From a virus: 28,195 nt of DNA. Under the pieces are notes generated by a model that did no database searches, was not told the DNA's origin, and was given only the letters and a program-made list of their open reading frames with translations. Numbering within the stretch: the first letter of the stretch is position 1; every line of letters starts with the position of its first letter. Of this stretch, positions 8,435 through 18,500 are shown piece by piece. Location: positions 1 to 28,195 of IMG/VR virus record IMGVR_UViG_3300043777_000039. One strand, 5' to 3'. Position numbers and translations under genes: made by a program.

Positions 8435-9244
8435 ATGGATCTGCGTGAACGATACAAACTGACGGAGGACCCTTTCGGGTATGTTCTCGATTATGTCCTG
8501 AAGCACATCTGGACGAACCAGGTTGGATTGATCACCCAGAACAGCGATGGATACACGGTGCAGACTCAGCCGGCCATCAAGTATAAGCAGACGATGCCGG
8601 ATGAGACGGTCCAGGACAAGGACATGCCGATCCTCCAGGATGTGCCGATATGTCATCTCGGAGGCGGTGGCGTGGTTCTGACGTTCCCCATCGCGAAGGG
8701 AGATGAGGTACTGCTCAACCACGCCGCTCGGCCCATCGACACCTGGTGGCAGTCGGGCGGGTCGCAGCCTCAGATCGACGCGCGCACGCATCACATGTCG
8801 GACGCCATCGCTGTGCCTGGGCTGTGGAGTCAACCTCGCAAGGTCAAGAACGTATCGACATCATCGGTCCAGATGCGCACTGTGGACGGCACATCGACTC
8901 GCGATGCATCAGGTAAGACCACGTTCACGCCACATGCAATCTTCGATCTGAAGCCAGATGGATCGTTTACTCTTAATTCGGTCAAGCCTATGACCACTAA
9001 TGTGCCTCAGCACAACTACACCGGTGACGTGACCATCACCGGCACGCTGAGAGCCACCGAGGTGATCGCCACAGGAAACAACATCACTCTCGGCACGCAT
9101 CTCCATTCGGACGTGCAACCAGGAGGTGGCAACACCGGTCCTCCCGTTTCTGGAACGATGCGTAGCACCATGGTCGCCTGCTGGGCCATCGCCACTCTTC
9201 TCGCATTGGACATCGTGCTGCGGGTGACTCATGCGATACCGTAA
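8435..9244 (+). CDS. Baseplate spike / membrane-puncturing protein (Gp138 N-terminal domain, gpV-like)
   Basis: The gene encodes 269 residues, with GAGGTTAACC before ATG 8435. The N-terminal domain (residues about 20-130: VGLITQNSDGYTVQTQPAIK, VPICHLGGGGVVLTFPIAKGDEVLL) is the OB-fold of Gp138/gpV spike proteins. The C-terminal beta-helix ends in GTHLHSDVQPGGG with H222 and H224, the HxH metal site found at the needle tip. Unusually, the protein does not stop there. A hydrophobic run at about residues 243-264 (STMVACWAIATLLALDIVL) follows and overlaps the next gene by 14 bases. The enzymatic role is none; it pierces the outer membrane. Confidence 0.82.
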   Translation: MDLRERYKLTEDPFGYVLDYVLKHIWTNQVGLITQNSDGYTVQTQPAIKYKQTMPDETVQDKDMPILQDVPICHLGGGGVVLTFPIAKGDEVLLNHAARPIDTWWQSGGSQPQIDARTHHMSDAIAVPGLWSQPRKVKNVSTSSVQMRTVDGTSTRDASGKTTFTPHAIFDLKPDGSFTLNSVKPMTTNVPQHNYTGDVTITGTLRATEVIATGNNITLGTHLHSDVQPGGGNTGPPVSGTMRSTMVACWAIATLLALDIVLRVTHAIP

Positions 9245-9596
9245 GCTTGATGCCAACGGCGACATGGTGTTCGGTCAGCAGCAGGCCGATTTCTGGATCA
9301 ACGTGCCCGATGCTCCGGCCCAGGCGGTGTGGACCCGACTCCAGCTTTACCTCGGAGATTGGTTCCTGGACACCAGCGACGGCACGCCATGGCGCACTCA
9401 GGTTCTGGGAAAGTATACGGGATCGACGCGTGATCCGGCCGTCCAAGCTCGCACCCTGGGAACCCAGAATGTCACCGGTATCACCGCATACGCCAGCCAG
9501 GTCAACCGCGACACTCGAGATTTCAACGTGCAGATGACCATCGACACCGCATACGGTGTAGGATATGTCAGCGTGCAATTGAGAGAGCCAACATAA
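9231..9596 (+). CDS. Baseplate wedge protein, gp25-like
   Basis: The gene encodes 121 residues. The sequence RKLDANGDMVFGQQQADF, VWTRLQLYLGDWFLDTSDGTPW and VLGKYTG, then VTGITAYASQVNRDTRDF, matches the gp25/gpW-like group of small wedge proteins (a divergent lysozyme-like fold without known activity). ATG 9231 lies 14 bases inside the spike gene. The start is supported because family members begin with MxYRxLDxxGD. The TAA overlaps the next ATG by one base. In the particle it links the sheath start with gpJ-like wedge arms. Confidence 0.8.
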   Translation: MRYRKLDANGDMVFGQQQADFWINVPDAPAQAVWTRLQLYLGDWFLDTSDGTPWRTQVLGKYTGSTRDPAVQARTLGTQNVTGITAYASQVNRDTRDFNVQMTIDTAYGVGYVSVQLREPT

Positions 9597-10858
9597 TGGG
9601 CATCCCGCCAGTCACTCCTGTCGCCACCATCGACGCCACTGGTCTGCATCTTCCTGACTTCAACCAGGTGCTGCAATACTTCATGCAGGGGTATCAGAAC
9701 ATATACGGGTCCGACGTATACCTCGGGAACGACAGCCAAGATGGACAACTGCTATCACTGTTCACCCTGGCGGTAGACGATTTGAACTCGGCCATCGGCG
9801 CGGCATACAACTCATACTCGCCATCCACGGCCCAGGGGATCGGTCTGTCGCAAGCGGTCAAGATCAATGGCATCGCCCGCGAGGTTCCGAGCAACAGCAC
9901 GGTAGACATCTACTGCGTCGGCGTGGCCGGGACTGAGTTGAACAACGCTTATGTCACCGACGCCGCTGACAATCAATGGTTCCTACCTCCCCTGGTGATC
10001 ATCGATCCGGTCACCGCAGATGTCACTGCCACAGCGACGTGCGGCACCGAAGGAGCCATCGAAGCCAGCCCCAACACCATCACTGGCATCGGCACGCCGA
10101 CTCTGGGATGGCAGACGGCAACTAATCCAGCTTCGGCCACGCCGGGCCAACCTGTGGAGACGGACGCTGCGCTGCGCAACCGGCAAGCCCAGTCGACCAT
10201 GCTGCCGTCACTCACCGTACTCGACGGCATATGGGGCGCGTTGGAGGGCGTGCCCGGTGTGGCTATCGATCCTAGCTCTCAAACGTATCGGGTGCGCATC
10301 TACGAGAACGACACCGACGAGCAGGTTCTATACACGCCCAACTCGACGCCATTCCCGCCACACTCCATCTCGGCAGTGATCGATGGCGGCGACGCCGACG
10401 AGATAGCCAACATCATCGCTACCAAGAAGACTCCAGGGGCATACACTAACGGCACCACCACCATTCCTTGGATGAGCCCGTTCGGCATTCCCGAGTTGAT
10501 CCGCTTCTCGCGTCCCATCGAGCCGGTGATCGTATACAGCATCACCTTGTATGCACTGGAGGGGTTCACCCAGTTGATCCAGGATCAGATCGCCCAAACG
10601 CTGAGCGACTGGACCAACGCTCTGGGCATCGGCGGGCGCGTCGATCAGATGAAGGCACTGGTGCCGGCTCAACTGTATGGCCAGATGCCCCAGTCGTCCA
10701 CATACGAGATGGTTAGCCTGCAGTTGGCTCGGTCGGGCGACGCGTTAGGCACGAGTGACATCGTGTGCATGTGGAACGAGGCTCCGGCGTGTGACCCGAC
10801 GCAGATCTCGTTCACCATTCCGCCCACACCCTACGGCAAGAGGCGTAGGCGTAGGTAA
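9596..10858 (+). CDS. Baseplate J-like protein (gpJ / T4 gp6-like wedge)
   Basis: The gene encodes 420 residues. The features FNQVLQYFMQGYQNIYGSDV, GIAREVPSNSTVDI, then ETDAALRNRQAQS and LEGVPGVAI are typical of Baseplate_J proteins: an N-terminal helical region, a beta domain, a DxxLRxR helix motif and a C-terminal domain. This protein forms the wedge arms that hold the fibres and trigger sheath contraction. It ends in a very basic tail, KRRRRR. Coupled start and stop on both sides (TAATG) point to stoichiometric translation with the neighbouring wedge genes. Confidence 0.82.
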   Translation: MGIPPVTPVATIDATGLHLPDFNQVLQYFMQGYQNIYGSDVYLGNDSQDGQLLSLFTLAVDDLNSAIGAAYNSYSPSTAQGIGLSQAVKINGIAREVPSNSTVDIYCVGVAGTELNNAYVTDAADNQWFLPPLVIIDPVTADVTATATCGTEGAIEASPNTITGIGTPTLGWQTATNPASATPGQPVETDAALRNRQAQSTMLPSLTVLDGIWGALEGVPGVAIDPSSQTYRVRIYENDTDEQVLYTPNSTPFPPHSISAVIDGGDADEIANIIATKKTPGAYTNGTTTIPWMSPFGIPELIRFSRPIEPVIVYSITLYALEGFTQLIQDQIAQTLSDWTNALGIGGRVDQMKALVPAQLYGQMPQSSTYEMVSLQLARSGDALGTSDIVCMWNEAPACDPTQISFTIPPTPYGKRRRRR

Positions 10859-11619
10859 TGCGCACCACCGACCAATACCTTGATCTGATCACGCCGTTCT
10901 TCCGCGGTCAGCCGAAGTTCACGGAGACGGTTGCGCTCCTGACCGACATCATCGCCAAGATGGAAGCGTTCGTCGCCAACAACTTGCCGCAATGCTTCGA
11001 TGTCGACACGGCCATCGGCGTTCAGCTCGATCAGACAGGGCAATGGATCGGGCGCAACCGGGAACTGACGGAGCCGATATATGATGCGTATTTCAGCTTC
11101 GACACCGATGGTCTCGGTTTCGATCAGGCGGTGTGGCAGGGACCGTACTCCCCGGTTGAGGCGATATTCTTCCTGGACGATGAAACGTATCGGCGTCTCC
11201 TATATGCAAAGATCGCAGCCAACAATAGCGATGGCACATTCGAGACGATACTCAGCATATACGCTAATTTCTTCAGCGATCCGAACACCAATCTCTACAT
11301 CGAGGATCGCCAGGATATGTCTTATGTGGTCGGTCTCACGGGCGCTATCCCGCCCGTCCTCGAGCAATACCTCCTGACCACTGAGTTCGTGCCCCTCAAG
11401 CCGGAGGGCGTTCGTATCTACTACGAGATCAACTCGATTAACAATAAGGCGATATTCGGGTTTGACCTCAATAATCAATTCATCCAAGGTTTCGATCAGG
11501 GAACTTGGGGCGTGACGCCGCCGTTGTCTTCAACAGGGGTGACCCCGATTGTGTTGACTGAGGATCTGTCCAACATCATCACCACCGAAGACTTCTACGA
11601 AATCGCCCTTGAGCCATAG
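10858..11619 (+). CDS. Baseplate protein, DUF2612-type (tail protein I-like)
   Basis: The gene encodes 253 residues. The N-terminus YLDLITPFFRGQPKFTETVALLTDI, then AIGVQLDQTGQWIGRNREL and DETYRRLLYAKIAANNSDGT, fits DUF2612 proteins that follow gpJ in many myoviruses and take the role of tail protein I, joining wedge to fibre. The next gene is a tail fibre, which supports that role. The C-terminus (TPIVLTEDLSNIITTEDFYEI) may be the fibre contact, but this is a guess. Start ATG 10858 shares bases with the gpJ stop. Confidence 0.7.
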   Translation: MRTTDQYLDLITPFFRGQPKFTETVALLTDIIAKMEAFVANNLPQCFDVDTAIGVQLDQTGQWIGRNRELTEPIYDAYFSFDTDGLGFDQAVWQGPYSPVEAIFFLDDETYRRLLYAKIAANNSDGTFETILSIYANFFSDPNTNLYIEDRQDMSYVVGLTGAIPPVLEQYLLTTEFVPLKPEGVRIYYEINSINNKAIFGFDLNNQFIQGFDQGTWGVTPPLSSTGVTPIVLTEDLSNIITTEDFYEIALEP

Positions 11620-11627
11620 GAACTGAC

Positions 11628-12980
11628 ATGATTGATACGCCAACTCCTCAAAACGTCATCGCCGGATCGATAGCGATCTCGCAGATGCCTCCGGCTACCA
11701 CGCCGTTGACGGGCACCGAGATCGTGCCGCTGGTGCAGAATGGGGCCAATGTGCAGATCGATGTGTCGGAGATCATGACGGGTCTGCAGGGACCGCCGGG
11801 ACCTCAAGGCAATCCGGGTCCTCAAGGACCGCCCGCGTGGGAAGCCGTCACACCATGGCAGGCGTTGATCAACTATGTCGTCGGTCCTCCGGCGTCTCTG
11901 GTCGAGAACAACGGCCAAATCTACGCATGTAACACCGATCACGTATCTGGGTCGACGTTCTCCGGTGACTTGGCTTACTGGACATTCATATCGGGCACCG
12001 GACCGCAGGGACCGCAAGGACCGCCAGGTGCCCAGGGAACGCCAGGGACGCAAGGCACCCAAGGTATTCCGGGGCAAGATGGACAAGATGGACTCGATGG
12101 GGCGACGGGTCCGCAAGGTAATCCAGGCCCCCAAGGTATCCCAGGTCCGCAAGGCATTCCCGGTCCACCAGGATCGAATAGCCCGCTCAATGAAGCTCCC
12201 ACTGACGGCTTCTCGTATGGCCGAGTCAACGCTACATGGGGCCACGTCCTGCCGCTGATCGGCGGCACGCTAACTGGACAGTTGAATGGCACCGCGTTGG
12301 TTCTCACCGGAGCGCTTACTTCCGCCGGACTGCACACCCAGAATGGGTACTCGCAGATCAACGGCGGCATGCAGATTTACTGCGCCGGTGGACCAAGCTC
12401 TCCCAACGGGATGTTCGAAGTCTACAACGGTTATCTCAAGTCGAGCTATTACATCGGCATGCTGCTCGCGACCCCGAACAGTTTCGGTGCATCTCCCAGC
12501 TACGTTTGGGGCGCGGGGTTCTGGTCCGGTTTCTCCGGAGGTGGTGCATCATTCGACCGCACCGACAGGACCGACTGCGCCCTACACGGATGGCTGTGGG
12601 GGCAGAATAATCTGATTGGAACGGTCACCACCGACGGAGCGACTGTCAACTATGGTGGAGCATCTGACGCTCGCTTGAAAGATAATGTGCGTCCGCTCGC
12701 CGACGAGCAGGACATCGGGGCGACCATCGACGCCATCGAGCCAGTAGCCTTCGAATGGAATAGCACACCCGATCTTATGCCCGGTAGAGGTTTCATCGCA
12801 CAAGACTTGCAATCCATTGTTCCTGAAGCTGTCGCCGCAGGTGATGACGATCCGAATAAGCGCCCAGGTGATGAAGGTTTCCGTTCATGGGGCGTTGATC
12901 CCGCGAAGCTGGTTCCTTATTTGGTTGCTGAGTTGCAAGCGTTGCGTCGGCGCGTTGCTGCATTGGAAGGAGCCCCGTGA
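11628..12980 (+). CDS. Tail fibre with collagen-like repeats, CBM5/12-like module and S74 chaperone
   Basis: The gene encodes 450 residues. An N-terminal attachment region (residues 1-48) is followed by Gly-X-Y collagen-like triplets at about 49-70 and 123-186. Between them (about 71-120) is a short module WEAVTPWQ...YACNTDHVSGST...YWTFIS that resembles a carbohydrate-binding CBM5/12 domain. The receptor-facing part is about 187-340. The end is an intramolecular chaperone of the peptidase S74 type: SDARLKDNV with Ser346 and Lys351 as the expected self-cleavage dyad, then FIAQDLQSIVPEAV and a coiled coil (VAELQALRRRVAALE). Cleavage just before Ser346 would leave a mature fibre of about 345 residues. 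It likely binds the host surface. Confidence 0.85.
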   Translation: MIDTPTPQNVIAGSIAISQMPPATTPLTGTEIVPLVQNGANVQIDVSEIMTGLQGPPGPQGNPGPQGPPAWEAVTPWQALINYVVGPPASLVENNGQIYACNTDHVSGSTFSGDLAYWTFISGTGPQGPQGPPGAQGTPGTQGTQGIPGQDGQDGLDGATGPQGNPGPQGIPGPQGIPGPPGSNSPLNEAPTDGFSYGRVNATWGHVLPLIGGTLTGQLNGTALVLTGALTSAGLHTQNGYSQINGGMQIYCAGGPSSPNGMFEVYNGYLKSSYYIGMLLATPNSFGASPSYVWGAGFWSGFSGGGASFDRTDRTDCALHGWLWGQNNLIGTVTTDGATVNYGGASDARLKDNVRPLADEQDIGATIDAIEPVAFEWNSTPDLMPGRGFIAQDLQSIVPEAVAAGDDDPNKRPGDEGFRSWGVDPAKLVPYLVAELQALRRRVAALEGAP

Positions 12981-13186
12981 TGGCTGACGTGATCAATGAA
13001 GCACACGCCATCGATGACGACCATGTGTTGCTGATCACCACGACTGGCGTGCGCCTGTTTCATATCATCGGTGGTCCCGATGAGGCGACCGCAAAAGCTC
13101 TGCAAGATTTCCTCGACGCTGGTGGCGAGATTACGCCCGCGAAACAGAGGAGTCACCGCCAACGTCCGACACGAAGGAGCAGATGA
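12980..13186 (+). CDS. Small conserved-looking protein between fibre and spike, function unknown
   Basis: The gene encodes 68 residues from ATG 12980, whose first base is the last base of the fibre stop; a GTG at 12977 is one codon earlier. GGAAGG lies 7-12 bases upstream. The sequence has a beta-like core (DDDHVLLITTTGVRLFHII), then a helix (DEATAKALQDFLDAGG) and a very basic C-terminus (RSHRQRPTRRSR). I do not recognise the family. The position between fibre and tail spike suggests a fibre-assembly chaperone or accessory subunit, but nothing else supports it. Confidence 0.6.
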   Translation: MADVINEAHAIDDDHVLLITTTGVRLFHIIGGPDEATAKALQDFLDAGGEITPAKQRSHRQRPTRRSR

Positions 13187-14613
13187 TGGATGACGTCTCC
13201 ACGAAAGCGGTGGCCACAGCTCTCGCTGCCAACACCAATCCCTTCTACCCGTTTGCTGTCGCAGGCGGTTCCAATGTCTTAGACAACCCATCGTATGAAG
13301 CTCTTCCCGCACGCCAGACCGGATACGTGGCGGGCACGGCCCTATCGATCCAGTGCAACTCCACATGGCGACAGGCATCCATTATCGCCGCCATGATCGG
13401 CCAGTTCATTAACGACAATCAGCCGGCACAGATTGCTGACGATGGCAACATCCCCGTTCTGGAGCAAGAGTTCGAGAACGCCCTGCTGCAATTCATGTCG
13501 GGCCAGGGCATGGTGCAGCTGCAGGGACCGACATATACATACTCTCCGCCTTACGTCGGCAAGATGATGAACCGGTCTAATGCCGGTAACACCATGGCCG
13601 ATGTCTTGCCCAACGCCGCATCTGGTCTAGCTCCCAACGTATCATTTAGGGTGCGCAACGGTGATGCCACGGCACTGCTCTCGATGTCGGCTCAGGCTCC
13701 AGCAGTTATCTTCAACGTCATCAACAATACCTTGGCTCTCGGTCCCGGTCAGACTGTCGATATCTTCTTCGACGGCACCAACTACTTCCCTGTGGGCAAG
13801 CCGGAACGCGTTCTGCTTGGCGCGGACACGACGATATACGTCAACGGCACCAGCGGAAGCGACTCAACCGGCAATGGTCTGTCGTCGAGCACGGCATTCC
13901 AGACACCACAGGCGGCATGGAACCTACTGCATGCTCGATTTGACTTGAACGGTCATGCGGTGACCATCCAGGTTGCTGATGGAACCTATACGAACAATGC
14001 GGCTCCGATCCTGTCGGCATCGGGCACTATCCCTGGACAGCTTTATCCGAACAGCGTGATCATCCAGGGCAACATGGGGGCTCCAGACAATTGCCTATGG
14101 ACTACTCTAGGAGGCAGCTTAATACATTGCGTCGAAGGTTTCGGCGGGGCCATGTTCATGATCCAAGGCTTCCGCCTGCAGTCCAGTTACGCTTGCATCG
14201 AGTCAGCCGGATCGGGCACCATCATCTACTATCAGAACATCGATTTCTCGACATCGACGTGGTATCAGGTGTCCGCCCTATGGAGTGCCTTCATATATGC
14301 CGTGGGTAGCTATTCGATTTCCGCTGGCGGCGCGCAATGTCAGCATTTCACTGCCGGGGGTGGTGCCAGCATCTCCGTCAGCAGCAATGTGCATATCACT
14401 CTCAACGGTGTCCCAACCTTTGAGGCTTTCGCCGTGGCCACGTCTGGGGGTAACTGGGGAACGCAACCAGGCTTCCTCACATTCAGCGGAACCTGCACGG
14501 GTCAGAAATATTACTGTAACTTTAACGGCGTCATCAACTCCGAGAGCAGCGATCCCAACTTCTTCCCAGGATCCCTCGCGGGCAGCACGTCGTCGGGTGG
14601 TCAATACGACTAA
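13183..14613 (+). CDS. Tail spike protein with predicted right-handed beta-helix
   Basis: The gene encodes 476 residues, with GAAGGAGCAG before ATG 13183. Residues 1-110 look like a virion-attachment domain, 110-215 like a linking beta domain (RVRNGDATALLSMSAQ...QTVDIFFDGTNYF). From about 217, TIYVNGTSGSDSTGNGLS, TAFQTPQAAWNLL and VTIQVADGTY match the start of pectate-lyase-type beta-helices in tail spikes. The following Ser/Gly/Asn-rich repeats fit a helix stack. Such proteins often degrade capsule or O-antigen; the active site cannot be named from sequence. It would be a second receptor-binding protein beside the S74 fibre. Confidence 0.7.
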   Translation: MMDDVSTKAVATALAANTNPFYPFAVAGGSNVLDNPSYEALPARQTGYVAGTALSIQCNSTWRQASIIAAMIGQFINDNQPAQIADDGNIPVLEQEFENALLQFMSGQGMVQLQGPTYTYSPPYVGKMMNRSNAGNTMADVLPNAASGLAPNVSFRVRNGDATALLSMSAQAPAVIFNVINNTLALGPGQTVDIFFDGTNYFPVGKPERVLLGADTTIYVNGTSGSDSTGNGLSSSTAFQTPQAAWNLLHARFDLNGHAVTIQVADGTYTNNAAPILSASGTIPGQLYPNSVIIQGNMGAPDNCLWTTLGGSLIHCVEGFGGAMFMIQGFRLQSSYACIESAGSGTIIYYQNIDFSTSTWYQVSALWSAFIYAVGSYSISAGGAQCQHFTAGGGASISVSSNVHITLNGVPTFEAFAVATSGGNWGTQPGFLTFSGTCTGQKYYCNFNGVINSESSDPNFFPGSLAGSTSSGGQYD

Positions 14614-14623
14614 GGAGGCATGG

Positions 14624-14932
14624 ATGTCTGTTACACTGCAAGCACCGCCGGGATGCGTCGAGGTCGGCTACGGCCAGATACGCATGCGTCCCAATCTCGA
14701 TGGATCGATCACCGTGCCGGAATACGTAGCCGTAGCTCTGATCGAAGCTGGTTTCACAGGATCCGGCACACCGAGCCCTCGGGGCATGGATGTCGACTCC
14801 GACAGCAACTACATTCTGCATGCATACGGAATGCGCACTGGTCTCGGTGGCATACCTCCCAACCAGGTCAAGGCCAAGGCTCTGGAGCTGTTGCAAACGT
14901 GGGGGTCACCTCAAGTGAGGATCAACCCGTGA
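14624..14932 (+). CDS. Small hypothetical protein before the lysozyme
   Basis: The gene encodes 102 residues from ATG 14624. A perfect AAGGAGG lies 5-11 bases upstream, and the reading frame remains open much further upstream inside the spike gene, so the ribosome site decides the start. Visible features are a Cys-containing N-terminus (APPGCVEVGYGQIRM), an Asp-rich segment (GMDVDSDSN) and a C-terminal helix (PNQVKAKALELLQTW). No membrane segment is present. It overlaps the lysozyme start. I do not recognise it; a tail-spike accessory role is possible from position only. Confidence 0.65.
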   Translation: MSVTLQAPPGCVEVGYGQIRMRPNLDGSITVPEYVAVALIEAGFTGSGTPSPRGMDVDSDSNYILHAYGMRTGLGGIPPNQVKAKALELLQTWGSPQVRINP

Positions 14933-15402
14933 TCATCCCAGATCCAGAAATCTCTGATGCCGGTGTCGATGTGTTGATCGAGCGCGAGGGCCTGCGTTGT
15001 GAGGCTTACAAGGACAGCGTGGGAGTCTGGACCATCGGTGTCGGGCATACCAGCGCGGCGGGGCCTCCAGAAGTCTATGCTGGACTGACCATCACTGAGG
15101 AGCAAGCCTCAGAGATTTTGAACACTGATCTCGATGAATTTGAGGCGGCAGTGAATGAATGCATCACCATGCCAATGGAACAATTCCAGTTTGACGCATT
15201 CACATCTATCTGCTTCAACATTGGCACCGGGGCATTCAAGAGTTCCACCTTGGTGAAACGCTTCAATGATGGTGACATCGCTGGATGTGCCGATGCCATC
15301 CTCATGTGGAACAAACCTCCTGAGATCATTCCGCGTCGCCAGGGTGAGTATGTGCAGTTTCTCGGTGGCTACGTGCCACGTATCAAAACGCTAGGAGATT
15401 AG
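14929..15402 (+). CDS. Endolysin, T4-type lysozyme (glycoside hydrolase 24)
   Basis: The gene encodes 157 residues, beginning at GTG 14929 (GTGAGG about 8 bases upstream), overlapping the previous stop. Residues 16-38 carry the lysozyme triad: Glu20 in EREGLR, Asp29 in AYKDS and Thr35 in WTIGVGHT, with the spacing E-x8-D-x5-T expected for GH24. The helix with QFDAFTSICFNIGTGAF and the later RRQGEYVQFL complete the fold. It hydrolyses the glycan chains of peptidoglycan. No signal peptide is seen, so release should depend on a holin, probably one of the nearby small membrane proteins. A further GTG at 14899 is an alternative start. Confidence 0.88.
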   Translation: MIIPDPEISDAGVDVLIEREGLRCEAYKDSVGVWTIGVGHTSAAGPPEVYAGLTITEEQASEILNTDLDEFEAAVNECITMPMEQFQFDAFTSICFNIGTGAFKSSTLVKRFNDGDIAGCADAILMWNKPPEIIPRRQGEYVQFLGGYVPRIKTLGD

Positions 15403-15404
15403 CC

Positions 15405-15578
15405 ATGACGCTCGGTCTCGCATATTGGGTGCTGATGTTGATCTGGCTGGTGTTCGGTCTGCTGACCCACTTCGGCATGGTGGGCACAGCCATCGGGCCA
15501 GTTGCAGATATCGTTCTGCTGTTCTTCCTGTTCCTGCTACTCGGATGGCAAGTCTTCGGTCCACCATTGCATCGATAA
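15405..15578 (+). CDS. Small two-helix membrane protein, possible holin
   Basis: The gene encodes 57 residues (ATG 15405, TAA 15576-15578), with AGGAGATTAGCC upstream. Two hydrophobic segments, about residues 3-21 (LGLAYWVLMLIWLVFGLL) and 29-51, are joined by a short loop. The C-terminus VFGPPLHR is short and basic. It follows the lysozyme with a 2-base gap. Holins are typically short proteins with one to three membrane helices beside the endolysin, so holin is a reasonable guess. Similar short proteins are common in phages of alphaproteobacteria without proven function. Confidence 0.7.
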   Translation: MTLGLAYWVLMLIWLVFGLLTHFGMVGTAIGPVADIVLLFFLFLLLGWQVFGPPLHR

Positions 15579-15588
15579 GGAGATAAAC

Positions 15589-18500
15589 ATGAAGCTCGTC
15601 GGTAGAGACTTGAAGAATGTGAATTTTACTCAAGGAACCTATATAAAGGGCATCCCGGAGGATACCGATTGCACAGTTATAGTGTTGGGGCCGGAAACTC
15701 CGTTGGCACCGGCGAATACTGCCGCGCCGGTCATCAGCGGCATCCTTGAGTTCGGGCATGTGTTGACGTGCAGTAGTGGCACATGGAGAAACTCTCCAGA
15801 CTCCTACGTCTATCAGTGGAGACGCGGTGGTGACGACATCCCGTCCACTGGTGACAGCCACATGCTCGTAGGCGATGATGTCGGACAAAACATGAGCTGT
15901 GAGGTCACCGCAACCAATGCCGGAGGGAGCGCTATCGCCATGTCTAATAGTGTTGGACCTGTAGAGCGCCCGATGACGCCGCCATGGGAGCCGCCCGCAT
16001 GGCTGATCCGCGACAACGCATTGTATCCTGTGCCCGCTACACCAAGGCCCGATTACCTGAAAACCATCATCGATCCGACATTTGTTAGCAAGGTAACCCG
16101 CGTCTCGGGAGATCCAGGCACCGTCATCCCGAATAGTGGCGGCGAGACTTGGGGCGATGTATGCCGACAACACTTCTCGACGACGCAAGCGTGGAATTGC
16201 GATCAAAGTCTAATCTACATCGAGAACCGGGGCGCTGGAGCGAGCGGCACTGGAGGTATGTTCCTTAACGGGGAGACTTACGAGGTCGAGTTCATGCGTC
16301 CGAGCAATTGGCCTCCAGCATCCGATGTGCGATGGCACCCCACTGATCCTGGACTCATGGATTTCGCCAGGACCAGCACATTCGGCTTCGTCAATGTGCG
16401 GACTGGATGGGTTCCATTCCTCAAGGACTTCGGCAATGCCTATACCAACATGCGTATCGGCTTTAATCGAGGCAATCGATCATTCGACGGTCGCATGGTG
16501 GCGCTCACGGCGAGGACCGCTAATCGAGACGTCATCATTCCTTACAACATCGCCGCCGACGTGCGCTTTCCTGACATCTTCACTGATGCGATCCCTCCAA
16601 CTGGTCGCGCCATGTCGTCATGCTTCATGTCGCCATCCGGGGAATACATCCTCGTCAACTACTCCGGTGATCTCTACGATCTGATCGATCTCCATGGAAA
16701 TCTGATTGGAACCTTGCCTCAATATGCCGCCGCACTCGGTGATGTGGCATACGATAACAACCGGGATGAGGTGTGGATCGGGAGGCTGAATTCTAGCTCC
16801 ATCGGCATGGGGTCCTCCGGCACGATCAGCAAATTCCGTTTCAGAGACGGGTTCCGCACGCAGCTCACTCAGAGCGGATACGTGTATTACACCGGGGCGA
16901 GAGCCCAGGCCGCCGCATATGCACTGCGCGACCGAGCCCGCTGGGCCAGTGGCGACACCCGCAATCAGAACCCATACGTCAGCGAGGTCCTGCTGATCGC
17001 ATTGTCGGGCAACGTCGTCTTCCGCCTCTGCCATCATCAGAATGTCAATACACAGACCACCGACGAGTTCACGCAACCGAGTATGAGCCCGGACGGCAAC
17101 CGCATGATCTTTTGTTCGGCATGGACCGGCGGCGATGGAGCCAATCGGCCTATCGGTGCCTACGTCGTCGACTGCCGCGAAGCTCCGCCGCCAATCAATC
17201 GCGTGGCTCCCCTGCTGGAAGGAGAGCCCGATGTCGGGCAGACTCTCCTTTGCCTAACCGGCGAATGGTATCCAGACCCCGACGACTACACCTATCAGTG
17301 GTTCCGTGGTAGCGATGCCATCGGTAGGTCGAGCGACGGCGCTGAGAGCAGCGAGGACAACTCCGCTACCTATGTGCTCACTCTAGATGACGTTGGGCAG
17401 GTGATCAGTTGTCAGGTGACGGCGAGCAATGAGAGCGGCAGCAGCACGGCAATGTCTGACGAGGTAGGTCCCATCGAGAAACCGCCTTCCGCGCCCGATG
17501 CACCCGTCAATACCACAGCTCCCGTTATTACCGGGACGCCTGAGGTCGGACAAACTCTGACCAGCACGCCCGGCGAATGGAGAAACGATCCGACGACCTA
17601 CGAGAACCATTGGTGGCGAGGCACTGGGCAGATCGATGGCGCGACAGCTGGTGGATATACCTTGACGGCGGCCGATCTCGGGGCAATAATCAGATGTGAG
17701 GTCACGGCCACCAACGCCGGGGGTAGCACAGCTGCGTTCTCCAATAATCTCGGGCCGGTTGTGGCCGAGCCTGTCGAGCCGCCGCCGACTTCATGGGAGC
17801 CTCCACGATGGGTTATCACTGATCGCGTGGTGAGACCTATCCCCGTCGTGCCGAGGCCAGCTTATCTGGTGCCATTCACCGATCCGAACTTCGGCGCTCC
17901 GGTGACTCGCATCACGGGAGATCCTGGCACGGCGATCCCCAACGTCGGCGGCACATGGGGAGATTGCTGCCGCCATCACTACATCAATTCTCAGGCGTGG
18001 AACTGCGATCAAACGCTGATCTACCTCGAGCCGAACAAGGGAGTCGGTGCATCGGGGTCGGGCAGCCTGTGGCTGGACGGCGAGACGTATCAGCCACGCC
18101 ATGTGCGCGGCAGCGGCTGGCCGTCGGGAGCCGATACGCGGTGGCACCCGACCGATCCGAGCTTGATGGACTTCGCCCGCACCAACACCTTCGGCTACTA
18201 TAACGTGCGCACCGGGACGCAGCAGATCGTGCGAAACTTCGGCACGGAGTTCTCGGACCTCCGCATCGGGCACAACAAAGGCAACCGTTCTTTCGACGGC
18301 AACATGGTTGTGCTCACCGCTATTCGCGCCGGGCTCAAGGTAGTCATTCCCTACCGCATCGACACCGACACTGTGCTCGGCGTTATTGATCCTGGTATAG
18401 TGCATACGCGGTCAGCCTTCTCGTCGGCGTGGGCCGCGCCATCAGGCAACCGCATCATCTGGAATTTCTCTCCGGATAACTACTTCTACACCGAGCTCGA

